Assembly: GCA_002067745.1 (NCBI GenBank)
Contig: MVRU01000013.1
Span: 1 to 45,000, forward strand
Direction of reading: 5' to 3'
DNA from: Syntrophus sp. PtaU1.Bin005
Lineage (GTDB): Bacteria; Desulfobacterota; Syntrophia; Syntrophales; Syntrophaceae
Length of the DNA stretch: 45,000 nucleotides
Below are positions 1 to 7,146 of the stretch, piece by piece. Numbering within the stretch: the first letter of the stretch is position 1; every line of letters starts with the position of its first letter. A program made the translations under genes and the position numbers. The notes under the pieces are model-generated. The model saw only the letters and a program-made list of their open reading frames with translations. It was not told where the DNA came from and made no database searches.

Positions 1-157
1 ATGCAGGACACCGTACGAGGTCCGGAGAATGGGGGTAAGAATGCGGAGAATTTTGAGGCGAAAGAGAAGCGGGGTATGACCGATTTCCCTAAAAGGGAGA
101 GATCGGGGTGGTAGCGCCGGAGCCCTGAAAGCGACTCAAGTCGCTGATAATACGCAG

Positions 158-198
158 AAAAAACCCGTCCAGTAACCGGATGCGGCTAATGAACGGGT
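158..198 (-). terminator. Rho-independent terminator, probably the original ssrA terminator
   Basis: Read on the minus strand, a 9-bp stem (ACCCGTTCA with TGGACGGGT, one G-U pair), one mismatch, a further 6-bp stem and a CATC loop are followed by six T. It lies just beyond the left 27-bp copy of the ssrA 3' end, in the position expected for the terminator of an uninterrupted ssrA on this strand. The hairpin is seen directly; its former link to ssrA is inferred. Confidence 0.8.
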
Positions 199-213
199 GT
201 GTCTTGTGTCTCA

Positions 214-240
214 TGGTGGAGGCGGCGGGAGTCGAACCCG
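214..240. repeat. Left attachment-site direct repeat (ssrA 3'-end copy)
   Basis: These 27 bases are identical to 4986-5012. They correspond to the acceptor stem, the encoded CCA and part of the T arm of tmRNA on the minus strand. The flanking bases differ (213 against 4985, and 241 against 5013). This is the distal footprint of integration into ssrA. Confidence 0.9.
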
Positions 241-349
241 ATCCCAATAATATAAAGTAAATTATTCTGCATATTTAATTTGATCATTTTTATAGCTGAC
301 TGATTTCTGACAAAAGCTTATTGGCGGATATTTGGAGGTACATTAAAAA

Positions 350-404
350 TGATTGATTCTTGGATATAAGCGGCGGGTTAAACCCGCCGCAAACTTAAGA
401 ATCA
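350..404 (-). terminator. Large hairpin downstream of parA-like gene, possible terminator
   Basis: A perfect 10-bp inverted repeat (GCGGCGGGTT / AACCCGCCGC, 370-390, one base between) is nested inside an 8-bp outer repeat (TGATTCTT 354-361, AAGAATCA 397-404). On the minus strand it lies about 30 bases past the parA stop and is followed by ATTTTTAATG. A terminator is the simplest reading. A structural role at the element end is also possible. Confidence 0.5.
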
Positions 405-434
405 TTTCGAGACTAAAGCAGATGAGATTTTTTC

Positions 435-1493
435 TTAATCAATATTTTTCACAAGATTACTTATATTTGGCACCTGACGATCTAATTGCGATTGGTTAAC
501 AGTCACGCTTCTTCCTGCGACATTTTTATGCCCTGATGTAAGACACGAAATAGGAATACCAAGTGCTCCAGAGACTACCGATGCAGTATTTGCATCGTTA
601 ACTTCGTATTGAAACATCCTTTTGAAAGTTCGTTCACTGTTGGGAGTAGGAGCGGTACTTGGATGAATACAAAATAAATTCGGCGATGATTGCCACACAG
701 ACCAAATTTCAGCTCCAATTTCATTCACAACAGTCTTAAAAGCCGAAGCTGAAGCGCTATTCATTTGAGTAAGTCTATTGCCAATATACATATATAGCCT
801 GGGCCGCTCCATTCTATATCTTTCAGATTCTATGTAAAACTCCGATTGCTGTTCACCTGGATTACGGGTGATTCCATATACTAAAGCCAAAACGGCTTTT
901 ATGGCTCGTTTCGATGATCCATCAGCAGAGAAGGGAATGAGCATCCTATCTGAAGCGGTTAAAGCTAGTTCCGTATAGATTGTAAAACTTGGGTTGCAAT
1001 CAATGAATATGGTGCAATCCGAATAGTCCCAATATCTCTTTATATCTTCGATTAGATCACTTATCCATATGTGGACGATACGCCACGCGTCGTTTGGTCC
1101 AGGTCTTGTGGCTCCAGATACACGTGAAGCCTGGATCTCAAGTTTTTCGTCTCCAACAATAAGGTACAAATTTTCTGGAATTGCAGTATTGTGTGATGAT
1201 ACTTGCGTTAAATAATTAGCACCCGTTTGTTGTGAAACGTACGGGCTAAGAATTCTATCTTCAATATATCCAGAAATAGTTCGGCGCGGACGTTGAGAGT
1301 GAATATTGTTTAGTATTTGTTCACCTGTCTGCATTCCGCCCAATAGCATTGATGATGAGTTAGCTTGTGGGCACATATCAATAACCAATACTTTCTTTGA
1401 CGGATTTTGTCTTGCGTACTCAGCTGAAATTTGAAACGTTAAATAGCTTTTACCTACTCCGCCTTTATTATTCCACATTGCGTAAATAGCCAT
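435..1493 (-). CDS. ParA/MinD-family partition ATPase
   Basis: This 352-residue protein opens with the deviant Walker A motif KGGVGKS at residues 10-16. It is followed by a Walker A' strand (VLVIDMCPQAN) and a Walker B-type strand (IFIDCNPS) near residue 165. This is the signature of ParA/Soj ATPases, which bind DNA nonspecifically and segregate plasmids or chromosomes with a small ParB-like partner. The ATG is preceded by AAGGAGA at good spacing. It is divergent from the RHH gene across a long regulatory gap. No ParB with a ParB-N domain is present, so the RHH protein is the only candidate partner in the element. RHH-type centromere binders are known for other ParA systems, but the pairing here is inferred. 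Length fits the larger ParA proteins of mobile elements. A general role in element maintenance is likely. Confidence 0.88.
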   Translation of the reverse strand: MAIYAMWNNKGGVGKSYLTFQISAEYARQNPSKKVLVIDMCPQANSSSMLLGGMQTGEQILNNIHSQRPRRTISGYIEDRILSPYVSQQTGANYLTQVSSHNTAIPENLYLIVGDEKLEIQASRVSGATRPGPNDAWRIVHIWISDLIEDIKRYWDYSDCTIFIDCNPSFTIYTELALTASDRMLIPFSADGSSKRAIKAVLALVYGITRNPGEQQSEFYIESERYRMERPRLYMYIGNRLTQMNSASASAFKTVVNEIGAEIWSVWQSSPNLFCIHPSTAPTPNSERTFKRMFQYEVNDANTASVVSGALGIPISCLTSGHKNVAGRSVTVNQSQLDRQVPNISNLVKNID

Positions 1494-1675
1494 AAGGTAA
1501 TCTCCTTAATTCTGTGTTTATTTTTTAGTGTTTTACAAAAAAATTGGTTATTACTGTTAATAAATTTTGTCATAATTAAAATATAATCTATTATAATATC
1601 ATAACACTCATAATCTTACGCTTTAGCGTGAAACATTAATGATGGTCTGGATTAATTGAATATTGGAATAAAGAT

Positions 1676-1750
1676 GTAAAGGAGTTATCCATAACCGCAC
1701 CCGTAGCCCGTAAGGAGCAAGGCGGGTGCGGCTGTGGGTAACTCCTTTAC
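1676..1750. repeat. 75-nt imperfect hairpin, candidate replication origin
   Basis: Arms 1676-1703 and 1723-1750 match at 25 of 28 positions and enclose a 19-nt loop. The left arm contains TTATCCATA and the right arm, on the minus strand, TTACCCACA. Each differs by one base from the DnaA box TTATCCACA. The hairpin lies in the intergenic region between parA and the RHH gene. A double- or single-strand origin for the rolling-circle Rep, or a partition site, would fit. No nick site was identified. Confidence 0.6.
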
Positions 1751-1911
1751 CTTCCGAAATATCGATTTCCCTGCCTTTTGGCGGTGAGGACGGTGGTAGA
1801 GCCGCAAAAACACCGCTATCATAACAATTTCCATTGCCGGAAATGCATTCAATTTGTTTAAACCAAAATATACCTCCTAAATCAAGCCAGAAAATTTGAT
1901 AATAAATTTTC

Positions 1912-1940
1912 TTGACAATCACTTATTCCTGCCTTAGTGT
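1912..1940 (+). promoter_or_regulatory. Probable promoter of RHH gene
   Basis: A perfect -35 TTGACA (1912-1917) is followed 17 bases later by a weak -10 (TAGTGT, 1935-1940). GTACCAAGTAC and CTAGTACG repeats lie just downstream, before the start codon at 2002. The repeats resemble operator half-sites, so autoregulation is plausible. Confidence 0.5.
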
Positions 1941-2001
1941 ACCAAGTACGTTATGGAGATTGCATATATCTAGTACGTATCTTAATAGGCGAGGTGACAC
2001 C

Positions 2002-2283
2002 ATGAATGATGAGACAAAAGGGAAAAAGATAACATTTCACTGTCCGGATGATATCGCAGAGCGTTTAGACAGATTAGCTGAAAAAGGGGATATCCCGAGA
2101 TCAAAGCTTGTTTTGAACATGGTGGAAACCATGACGGGCTTCTTAGAATCAACACAGAAAGTGGGAATCCTTCACTTAGCAATATTATTGCGTGATGCGG
2201 GCGAGAAGCTGAAAGATGTAAGCAAAAAATGGAAAGATAAAAATACGATTAGTGATCTGACAGAGGATAAAAAAACAAAATGA
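2002..2283 (+). CDS. Ribbon-helix-helix (CopG/Arc-like) DNA-binding protein
   Basis: The protein has 93 residues. The ATG at 2002 is chosen because GAGGTGA lies about 5 bases upstream; the same frame is open further upstream but without a start signal. Residues 9-45 read as a strand (KITFHCPDD) followed by two helices (IAERLDRLAEK, then SKLVLNMVETM). This is the ribbon-helix-helix layout of small plasmid repressors and centromere-binding proteins. The C-terminal third is Lys-rich and charged. It lies between the divergent parA and the rep gene, so it could repress rep, bind the CTAGTAC sites at both promoters, or act as the ParB-like partner of the ParA. The fold assignment is by pattern only; the role is inferred. 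Confidence 0.75.
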   Translation: MNDETKGKKITFHCPDDIAERLDRLAEKGDIPRSKLVLNMVETMTGFLESTQKVGILHLAILLRDAGEKLKDVSKKWKDKNTISDLTEDKKTK

Positions 2284-2299
2284 AAATCTAAAAAACGAA

Positions 2300-2329
2300 C
2301 GTCCGGCCATGCTCCAACATGATCGGACG
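2300..2329. repeat. Imperfect inverted repeat between RHH and rep genes
   Basis: CGTCCGGCCATG (2300-2311) and CATGATCGGACG (2318-2329) pair at 10 of 12 positions around a 6-nt loop. There is no T-run on either side, so it is not a convincing terminator. A position just upstream of rep would also suit a replication or regulatory site. Confidence 0.35.
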
Positions 2330-2402
2330 CTCTAAATCACATTCCAGATAGCACTTGGCTTTAGCGAGCAGCATGCATCAGAAGTGATTCTGATTTAGTA
2401 TA

Positions 2403-2421
2403 ACAGTATGTCTAGTACTGT
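2403..2421. promoter_or_regulatory. Operator-like palindrome upstream of rep
   Basis: ACAGTA and TACTGT are 6-bp perfect inverted half-sites separated by TGTCTAG. The sequence TCTAGTAC inside it also occurs at 1969-1976 in the RHH promoter region. A shared operator bound by the RHH protein is inferred. Confidence 0.4.
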
Positions 2422-2457
2422 CAAGAAGCCTTCTGGAATGTTTCAGGAGGATTCTTT

Positions 2458-3756
2458 ATGCGGTATTTTGACGGAGTCAGGTCCACATCCGATAAGCGGC
2501 TTCCGGACACGGAAACGCTTGAGGGTGTGGACTGGTTGGGAGACTCCAATACGGTAAAACACTTTCTTTGTATGGCGGAGTCTGTAACACGCCATGCGCA
2601 AATTTCACAGCATACAGAATGGGAGTTGCTAAACTGCGGAATTGATACGCTTGACCTCGGTTTTTATGTCAGTTGGGGTGATGTCTGGGAAGACCTGAAA
2701 GATATCTTCGATGACAGAAAAGAACGAGCTAAGGGCACAGATGGGATTCTAATTGAACCACAAAATGGAAGAAATCATCTCTTTTTACCATCCGGTAAAG
2801 CGCCGAATTATCGCTATCATCTCCAATATCCTGAATATCACGTCTATATTGCAATATCTGCAAACCCACGATTAAAAACACCAAATATTTATATTTCCTG
2901 CTTATCCGAGGCATTACAACAATTCTATTTAAAAGACCTTGTACATCTCATTGAAGAAGATATCCGATCAATGGGAGGCTCGGTAAACAACATAAAACCT
3001 AGTCGCCTTGATTTATGCGCTGATTTTAGAATACCGGATGGCCTGACTGTTGATTTCATAAAATCACACATGATCAGCAGGAGCAATGAAACATCACAAT
3101 ATTTAAAAGGGGATGCTCTTGAAACTTTTTACATTGGTGGAACCAAAGCAGATATTAAGGCACGGATTTATGACAAGGGAAAAGAAATTCAGATCAAGCA
3201 TACGGAAGATCGATGGAAAGCGGTATGGAAAACGGATGATATTGAAAACATTTGGCGAATAGAATTTCAGATTAGAAGACCAATTCTCAAACAGTTCCAT
3301 ATCAATACACTTGAAAACCTGACTGAAAAAATAGCTTCCCTCTGGAAATATCTTACCAAGGATTGGCTGTCTCTAAGGCACCCCGACAATGAAAATCAGA
3401 CACGCCGCAAAGTAATTGCAGGCTGGCGGAAAGTTCAAAACTGTGGCGTTCTTTTCGGTAAGTATATCGAAATGAATCGTCAATACCGATTGAAACCTAA
3501 AGCTGATTCTGAATGGTACAAGGCACGTATCCGGTCACATGTCATAAAGATCGCGGCAATTCATGGCATAACGGACATAGGACGTGCGTTTCAACGAATA
3601 TTCGATGACTGTCTTTTGGGATACCGTAACATTAATTTTTCAGAAGAAGTCAAGAAGACCGCAATCAAACTCGGGATAACAACGAATGATGAAGTAAAAC
3701 AACAAATTAACGTGATTGGACAAAAAATCAAAGAAACCGAAGAAAGGATTCATTGA
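2458..3756 (+). CDS. Rep_trans-type rolling-circle replication initiator
   Basis: This 432-residue protein carries the layout of pT181/phage-type initiators (Pfam Rep_trans). IDTLDLGFYV lies at 62-71 and SRLDLCADF at 182-190. The motif FYIGGTKADIKARIYDK at 224-240 follows, then WRIEF at 266-270. In this family the tyrosine before the glycine (Tyr225 here) nicks the double-strand origin and stays linked to the 5' end, and acidic residues bind metal. A strong AGGAGG lies 7 bases before the ATG. The C-terminal 130 residues are helical and may bind DNA or a helicase. It follows the RHH gene and precedes the integrase, so the element should replicate as a circle after excision. Family assignment is by motif recall and is fairly secure; the nick site was not located. 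Confidence 0.82.
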   Translation: MRYFDGVRSTSDKRLPDTETLEGVDWLGDSNTVKHFLCMAESVTRHAQISQHTEWELLNCGIDTLDLGFYVSWGDVWEDLKDIFDDRKERAKGTDGILIEPQNGRNHLFLPSGKAPNYRYHLQYPEYHVYIAISANPRLKTPNIYISCLSEALQQFYLKDLVHLIEEDIRSMGGSVNNIKPSRLDLCADFRIPDGLTVDFIKSHMISRSNETSQYLKGDALETFYIGGTKADIKARIYDKGKEIQIKHTEDRWKAVWKTDDIENIWRIEFQIRRPILKQFHINTLENLTEKIASLWKYLTKDWLSLRHPDNENQTRRKVIAGWRKVQNCGVLFGKYIEMNRQYRLKPKADSEWYKARIRSHVIKIAAIHGITDIGRAFQRIFDDCLLGYRNINFSEEVKKTAIKLGITTNDEVKQQINVIGQKIKETEERIH

Positions 3757-3762
3757 TTTGAG

Positions 3763-3801
3763 CCCCCTGATGAAACATAATGACCGGCAAAATTCAGGGG
3801 G
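3763..3801 (+). promoter_or_regulatory. Hairpin masking the integrase ribosome-binding site
   Basis: CCCCCTGA (3763-3770) is an exact inverted copy of TCAGGGGG (3794-3801), with a 23-nt loop. The right arm contains the purine-rich Shine-Dalgarno sequence of the integrase start at 3812. Pairing would hide that site, while ribosomes finishing rep at 3756 stop just short of the hairpin. Translational restraint of the integrase is inferred. Confidence 0.45.
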
Positions 3802-3811
3802 TGAACTGTGT

Positions 3812-4972
3812 ATGAAGGGTGGTATCTACTCTGACGAGAAGTGTCCAGTGTGTGGAAGTGCATTTCACGATTTCGGTAGTGCGCTGCGTTGTCCACAGCA
3901 TCCAAAGTGTAGGGCAACAAGGTTCAAAGTTATTTTCGGAAAAATAACAAAGCGTTTTCAATCCTATGATGAAGCATTCCGGTTCCTGACAGGACTACGA
4001 TTTAAGACTGACGAGGCTACATTCGATGAAAGGGATTATCGGAAGGATAACCCCCTCGGGTTTTCAAATATATCTGAAAAGTGGCTTGGCTACAAGAAAG
4101 ATGAAGTCAGACCAGGCAGCTACAAAAATATAAGGTGCCACATCAGGTATGCTCAAGAGTATTTTAACAAACTAAATGTAAAGGAAATTCGCTACGGGCA
4201 CCTTGAGGATTTCGTAAAATCCCTTGAGAATCTCAGTAACAAGTCGAAGCACAACATAATGTCAACAATCCACGCCTTCTTTACCTGGATGAAACGGCGT
4301 CAAGAGATTTTGACCATGCCCGAGTTCCCTGTGATATCCTTTGAACTGGGATATCGGAATACAGTAGACAAACAGACCCAACAGGCAATCATTGAGGAAG
4401 TGGGCCGGATATGCTCGAATAGAAAGGTATATTTGGGGATAAAATGGCTGGCAACCTACATCAGCATCCGTCCAGTAGAAATGATAAGCCTGAAGGAAGG
4501 AGAGATCGACCTTGAGAACAGGTATTTATACTTTCCTCACCCCAAGGAACGTAAGTTTAAGTCAGTGCCAATCTTGCCTGAAGATGTGGAACTCATTAAA
4601 TCTTTCAAGCTATCATTCCCATCCATGCCTTTCTTTCGTCACGAAGGAGGTATCCAAGGAGTCAAGGATGGAGAACATTTTGGGAATAAATACTTTTATA
4701 AATGGTGGAAACGTGCCTGTGAAAATCTTAAAATTGATGGCGTTGACCTATATGGTGGAACCCGCCACTCATCAGTAAGGGCATTGAGGGCTTATCGTTC
4801 CCCCGAAGAAATAAAGAGGGCGGCAATGAGCGAGACAAACAAGGCTTTTGAGAGGTATATGGGTAAGGATTCTGATGATGATCTGCGGTCCGTGTACCAA
4901 CAGAGCGCAAAAATAATCCCCATTGACAAGCCTTACAATGACAAGCAAATGACAATGGGGAAATCGATCTAA
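3812..4972 (+). CDS. Tyrosine recombinase (integrase) with N-terminal zinc ribbon
   Basis: The ATG at 3812 (386 residues) is chosen because AGGGGGTGA precedes it; a TTG 32 codons upstream in frame is less likely. Residues 11-33 hold CPVCG and CPQHPKC, a four-cysteine zinc-ribbon pattern. A SAM-like core-binding domain (about 85-175) follows, then the catalytic domain. Catalytic residues read as Arg220 (SIRPVEM), a lysine in the ERKFK turn near 248, GGTRH at 315-319 and the nucleophile Tyr349 in AFERYMG. The HxxR box appears as GGTR, a variant I recall from related integrases. The gene ends 13 bases from the encoded CCA of ssrA, so it is very likely the enzyme that inserted the element. Confidence 0.88.
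   Translation: MKGGIYSDEKCPVCGSAFHDFGSALRCPQHPKCRATRFKVIFGKITKRFQSYDEAFRFLTGLRFKTDEATFDERDYRKDNPLGFSNISEKWLGYKKDEVRPGSYKNIRCHIRYAQEYFNKLNVKEIRYGHLEDFVKSLENLSNKSKHNIMSTIHAFFTWMKRRQEILTMPEFPVISFELGYRNTVDKQTQQAIIEEVGRICSNRKVYLGIKWLATYISIRPVEMISLKEGEIDLENRYLYFPHPKERKFKSVPILPEDVELIKSFKLSFPSMPFFRHEGGIQGVKDGEHFGNKYFYKWWKRACENLKIDGVDLYGGTRHSSVRALRAYRSPEEIKRAAMSETNKAFERYMGKDSDDDLRSVYQQSAKIIPIDKPYNDKQMTMGKSI
4907..4960 (-). terminator. Terminator-like hairpin inside the integrase 3' end, serving ssrA
   Basis: CCCCATTG (4918-4925) and CAATGGGG (4953-4960) form a perfect 8-bp stem with a 27-nt loop. On the minus strand it is followed by ATTATTTTT. It lies 26 bases beyond the mature 3' end of ssrA and could replace the terminator displaced by the insertion. 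The loop is long, so efficiency is uncertain. Confidence 0.5.
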
Positions 4973-4985
4973 GTTATTGAAATCT

Positions 4986-5012
4986 TGGTGGAGGCGGCGG
5001 GAGTCGAACCCG
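4986..5012. repeat. Right attachment-site direct repeat within ssrA
   Basis: This is an exact 27-bp copy of 214-240 and forms the 3' end of the intact tmRNA gene. It marks the integrase-proximal junction of the element. Confidence 0.9.
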
Positions 5013-5342
5013 CGTCCGAAAACATTCCACTGCAGTTTCTACGTATGTATCCTTTGATTTGTCTTTCGCATCCCGTAACGCCCAAAGGCAGGCTTGACAG
5101 GCTGCTATCCCGTGTTGAATTTCGCCCTTTTCCCCGCAGGAGAAGGTAAGGACTATCCTGCCTGAAATGACGCCCTCTCTGATCCGGCAGGCGGAACCAG
5201 AAAGAACGTTAGCCGACTAAGCGGCTAAAGCGTACTCGTAGTCGTTTGCGAGTATTGTTTTCCTACCTGTTTAACGAGGCCTGTAGGAACCTCGATACGC
5301 TGCTACAGCTTCAACTATCCCCGTCGAAACCGTGACGCCCCC
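4986..5342 (-). ncRNA. ssrA: Transfer-messenger RNA (tmRNA)
   Basis: tmRNA rescues stalled ribosomes by alanyl transfer and tagging. The 5' end reads GGGGGCGTCACGG and pairs with the 3' CGCCTCC before an encoded ACCA, forming a 7-bp acceptor stem. The tag frame (5217-5249, minus strand) starts at GCA and encodes ANDYEYALAA followed by TAG, a typical proteobacterial degradation tag ending in ALAA. The 357-nt length is normal. smpB lies just upstream on the same strand. The gene is intact although an element has inserted at its 3' end. Confidence 0.97.
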
Positions 5343-5393
5343 TATTTTTCTCTCAAAGAACAGATGATCCGCAAGGAATCTTTACTTTCCGTT

Positions 5394-5422
5394 ATAATAA
5401 TACCGGCGATATCATAAGTCAA
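5394..5422 (-). promoter_or_regulatory. Sigma-70 promoter of ssrA
   Basis: On the minus strand TTGACT (5422-5417) is separated by 17 bases from TATTAT (5399-5394). Transcription would start near 5387, giving a precursor with about 45 extra bases before the mature 5' end at 5342. Such a leader would be removed by RNase P. Confidence 0.65.
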
Positions 5423-5463
5423 GGGCTCTCTGTCAACCGATAGGATGAACCAAATTTTCACTC

Positions 5464-5940
5464 TCATCCTTCCCGGCTGCGGCTTCGCAAGCCGCGCTCC
5501 ATGGCCCGGCGGTCCTCCTTCAGCTTGAGATCCTCTCTTTTGTCGTAGAGCTTCTTGCCGCGGCCCACCCCGATTTCCACCTTGATCCGGCCGTCTTTGA
5601 AATATACCTTCAAGGGAATCAGGGTAAATCCCTTTTCCCGCGATTTCCCGTAAAGCCGCTTGATTTCCCGTTTGTGCATGAGCAGCTTGCGGACCCGTTC
5701 CGGTTCGTGATTCAGGCGATTGCCATGGGAATAGAGGCCGATGTGCATTCCGTAAAGAAAGATCTCTTCATTTTTTACCGCCACGTAGCTGTCTTTCAAA
5801 TTGCCCTTGCCGTCCCGCAGGGCTTTCACTTCCGTTCCCACCAGCACAATTCCGGCCTCATAGGTATCGTCGATAAAATAATTGAGCCTGGCGGTTTTGT
5901 TTGTGCAGATGATTTTTTCCGACGTTTCCTTCTTTGCCAC
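5464..5940 (-). CDS. smpB: SsrA-binding protein
   Basis: The 158-residue SmpB is of normal length. It binds the tRNA-like domain of tmRNA and places it in the ribosomal A site during trans-translation. Recognisable family blocks are [20 protein letters not shown] near the start, [19 protein letters not shown] at about 35-55 and [12 protein letters not shown] near 130. A basic tail that enters the mRNA channel follows ([11 protein letters not shown]). It lies upstream of ssrA on the same strand and downstream of ttcA, an arrangement that keeps the two rescue components together. ssrA has its own promoter in the gap. Confidence 0.97.
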   Translation of the reverse strand: MAKKETSEKIICTNKTARLNYFIDDTYEAGIVLVGTEVKALRDGKGNLKDSYVAVKNEEIFLYGMHIGLYSHGNRLNHEPERVRKLLMHKREIKRLYGKSREKGFTLIPLKVYFKDGRIKVEIGVGRGKKLYDKREDLKLKEDRRAMERGLRSRSREG

Positions 5941-6023
5941 TTCGATTTTACCTTCGGGTTTTTGTCCGTCCTTTTCGCCGCTTTTTCTGTATGGCCGTTA
6001 ACGACGACGGATGAGCGATTTTT

Positions 6024-6872
6024 TTACCGGTCCAGGCCGCAGTCGTTCACGACCATTTCCATTCTGTCTGAAACCGGCCGCCGCGAGGCGGGCAGGCCGG
6101 GCAGATAATCCATCTTGACGTGGCCCATCGCCTTGAAAATATTGGCGCGGATGTCCTTGTTGTCCCGCTCCAACTGGTTCAGCAGGTCTTTAATGTAGCG
6201 TCTGCGGGAGACGGGGCCTGTTGGGCATGCCGATTCTAGAATCGGAAATTCCCGTTCACGGCTGTACTTCTTGACCAGCTCCTCCCGGATATAGGCAAGG
6301 GGCCGGATGATGTGCTTCGTTCCGCCGAAAATCGGCTGATCAGGCATCATGGTGCTGATTTCCCGGCCATAGAACATGTTGATCAGCAGCGTTTCAATGA
6401 TGTCATCCTGGTGATGTGCCAGGGCGATTCTGTTGCAGCCCTTCTCCTGGGCGATCTCGAAAAGCCGTTTCCTTCGCAGCCTCGAACAGAGAAAACAGGG
6501 ATTCTTTTTGTTGTAAGCGCTGTGCGACAGGGGTCCGATCTCCGTCCTCTCCAGGACGCAGTCATATCCTCCCTCCTTCAAAAAGCGATCCAGCCGGTCA
6601 TAACCCGCCGAGTCCTCCTCAAATCCAAGGTCAATGTGAACGGCGACAAGGTGGAATTCGGGGACGAAAACCATGGGGGAATTAAGCAGATCCAGCAGGG
6701 CCAGGCTGTCCGCCCCGCCGGAAACCCCGACAAGAACCCTGTCCCCCTCTTCGATCATGCGGTAATCCATGACCGCCTTCTCGATCCATTTTTTGAGATG
6801 ATAAAATAGTCTTGTTCTTTTGATGTCCGTCAACGGGTATGGAATCTCCTCAATGGTGAATGCTGTTTTCAT
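6024..6872 (-). CDS. ttcA: TtcA-like tRNA-cytidine 2-sulfurtransferase
   Basis: This 282-residue PP-loop ATPase has the ATP motif SGGADSL at about 50-56 and a CFLC pair near residue 125 (NPCFLCSRLRRKRLF). A further cysteine follows in ESACP near 215, and AHHQDD lies between. TtcA enzymes use a [4Fe-4S] cluster held by such cysteines to thiolate C32 of some tRNAs. The combination separates it from TilS, which lacks the CxxC. It is upstream of smpB on the same strand. The N-terminal 40 residues precede the PP-loop domain. General assignment to the TtcA/TtuA group is firm; the exact tRNA target is inferred. Confidence 0.85.
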   Translation of the reverse strand: MKTAFTIEEIPYPLTDIKRTRLFYHLKKWIEKAVMDYRMIEEGDRVLVGVSGGADSLALLDLLNSPMVFVPEFHLVAVHIDLGFEEDSAGYDRLDRFLKEGGYDCVLERTEIGPLSHSAYNKKNPCFLCSRLRRKRLFEIAQEKGCNRIALAHHQDDIIETLLINMFYGREISTMMPDQPIFGGTKHIIRPLAYIREELVKKYSREREFPILESACPTGPVSRRRYIKDLLNQLERDNKDIRANIFKAMGHVKMDYLPGLPASRRPVSDRMEMVVNDCGLDR

Positions 6873-7146
6873 GTCATAGCGAAGAACGGTTTTTATAGCA
6901 AGGAAGAACAGAAAGGGAAAGGAAGACCTTTGCGGAGACCGGAAGATTTCCCTTCCGGGCCGGGAAGGAAATTCAGGGAGCGGACCCGCCTGAAAATTCC
7001 GGGAGGAGATGGGATGCTTTTATACGTTGTGAAAATGAAGGGACTTTGTTAAGAAGAATTTTCCCGGAGAAACTCTCCAGACAGTCTTTTTTTTTTCAAC
7101 AGGGAACTTCCTTCATCGAAAAGCGGGTATAAGGTAGTAACATTCC

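Larger units (their letters stand above)
214..4985. mobile_element. Integrative replicon inserted in ssrA (about 4.77 kb)
   Basis: Perfect 27-bp direct repeats flank a visibly AT-rich block. The block encodes a ParA ATPase (minus strand), a ribbon-helix-helix protein, a rolling-circle Rep and a tyrosine integrase (all plus strand). The integrase lies next to the intact ssrA, the usual arrangement for tmRNA-targeting elements. There is no capsid, conjugation, toxin or defence gene. The gene set suggests an integrated rolling-circle plasmid or phage satellite that keeps its own replication and partition functions. The element boundaries are well supported; its mobility today is not known. Confidence 0.88.

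Noticed and set aside
1-114. Open frame from the window edge to a stop at 112-114
   Set aside because: Only 37 codons, no recognisable sequence and no upstream context; could be the end of a gene outside the window or chance.
1623-1922. Minus-strand 99-residue open frame in the element
   Set aside because: It runs through the 75-nt hairpin, has low-quality sequence and no ribosome-binding site.
6950-6977. Hairpin-like TTTCC...GGAAA in the ttcA-selB gap
   Set aside because: No T-run and a bulged stem; it lies between divergent genes where a terminator is not expected.
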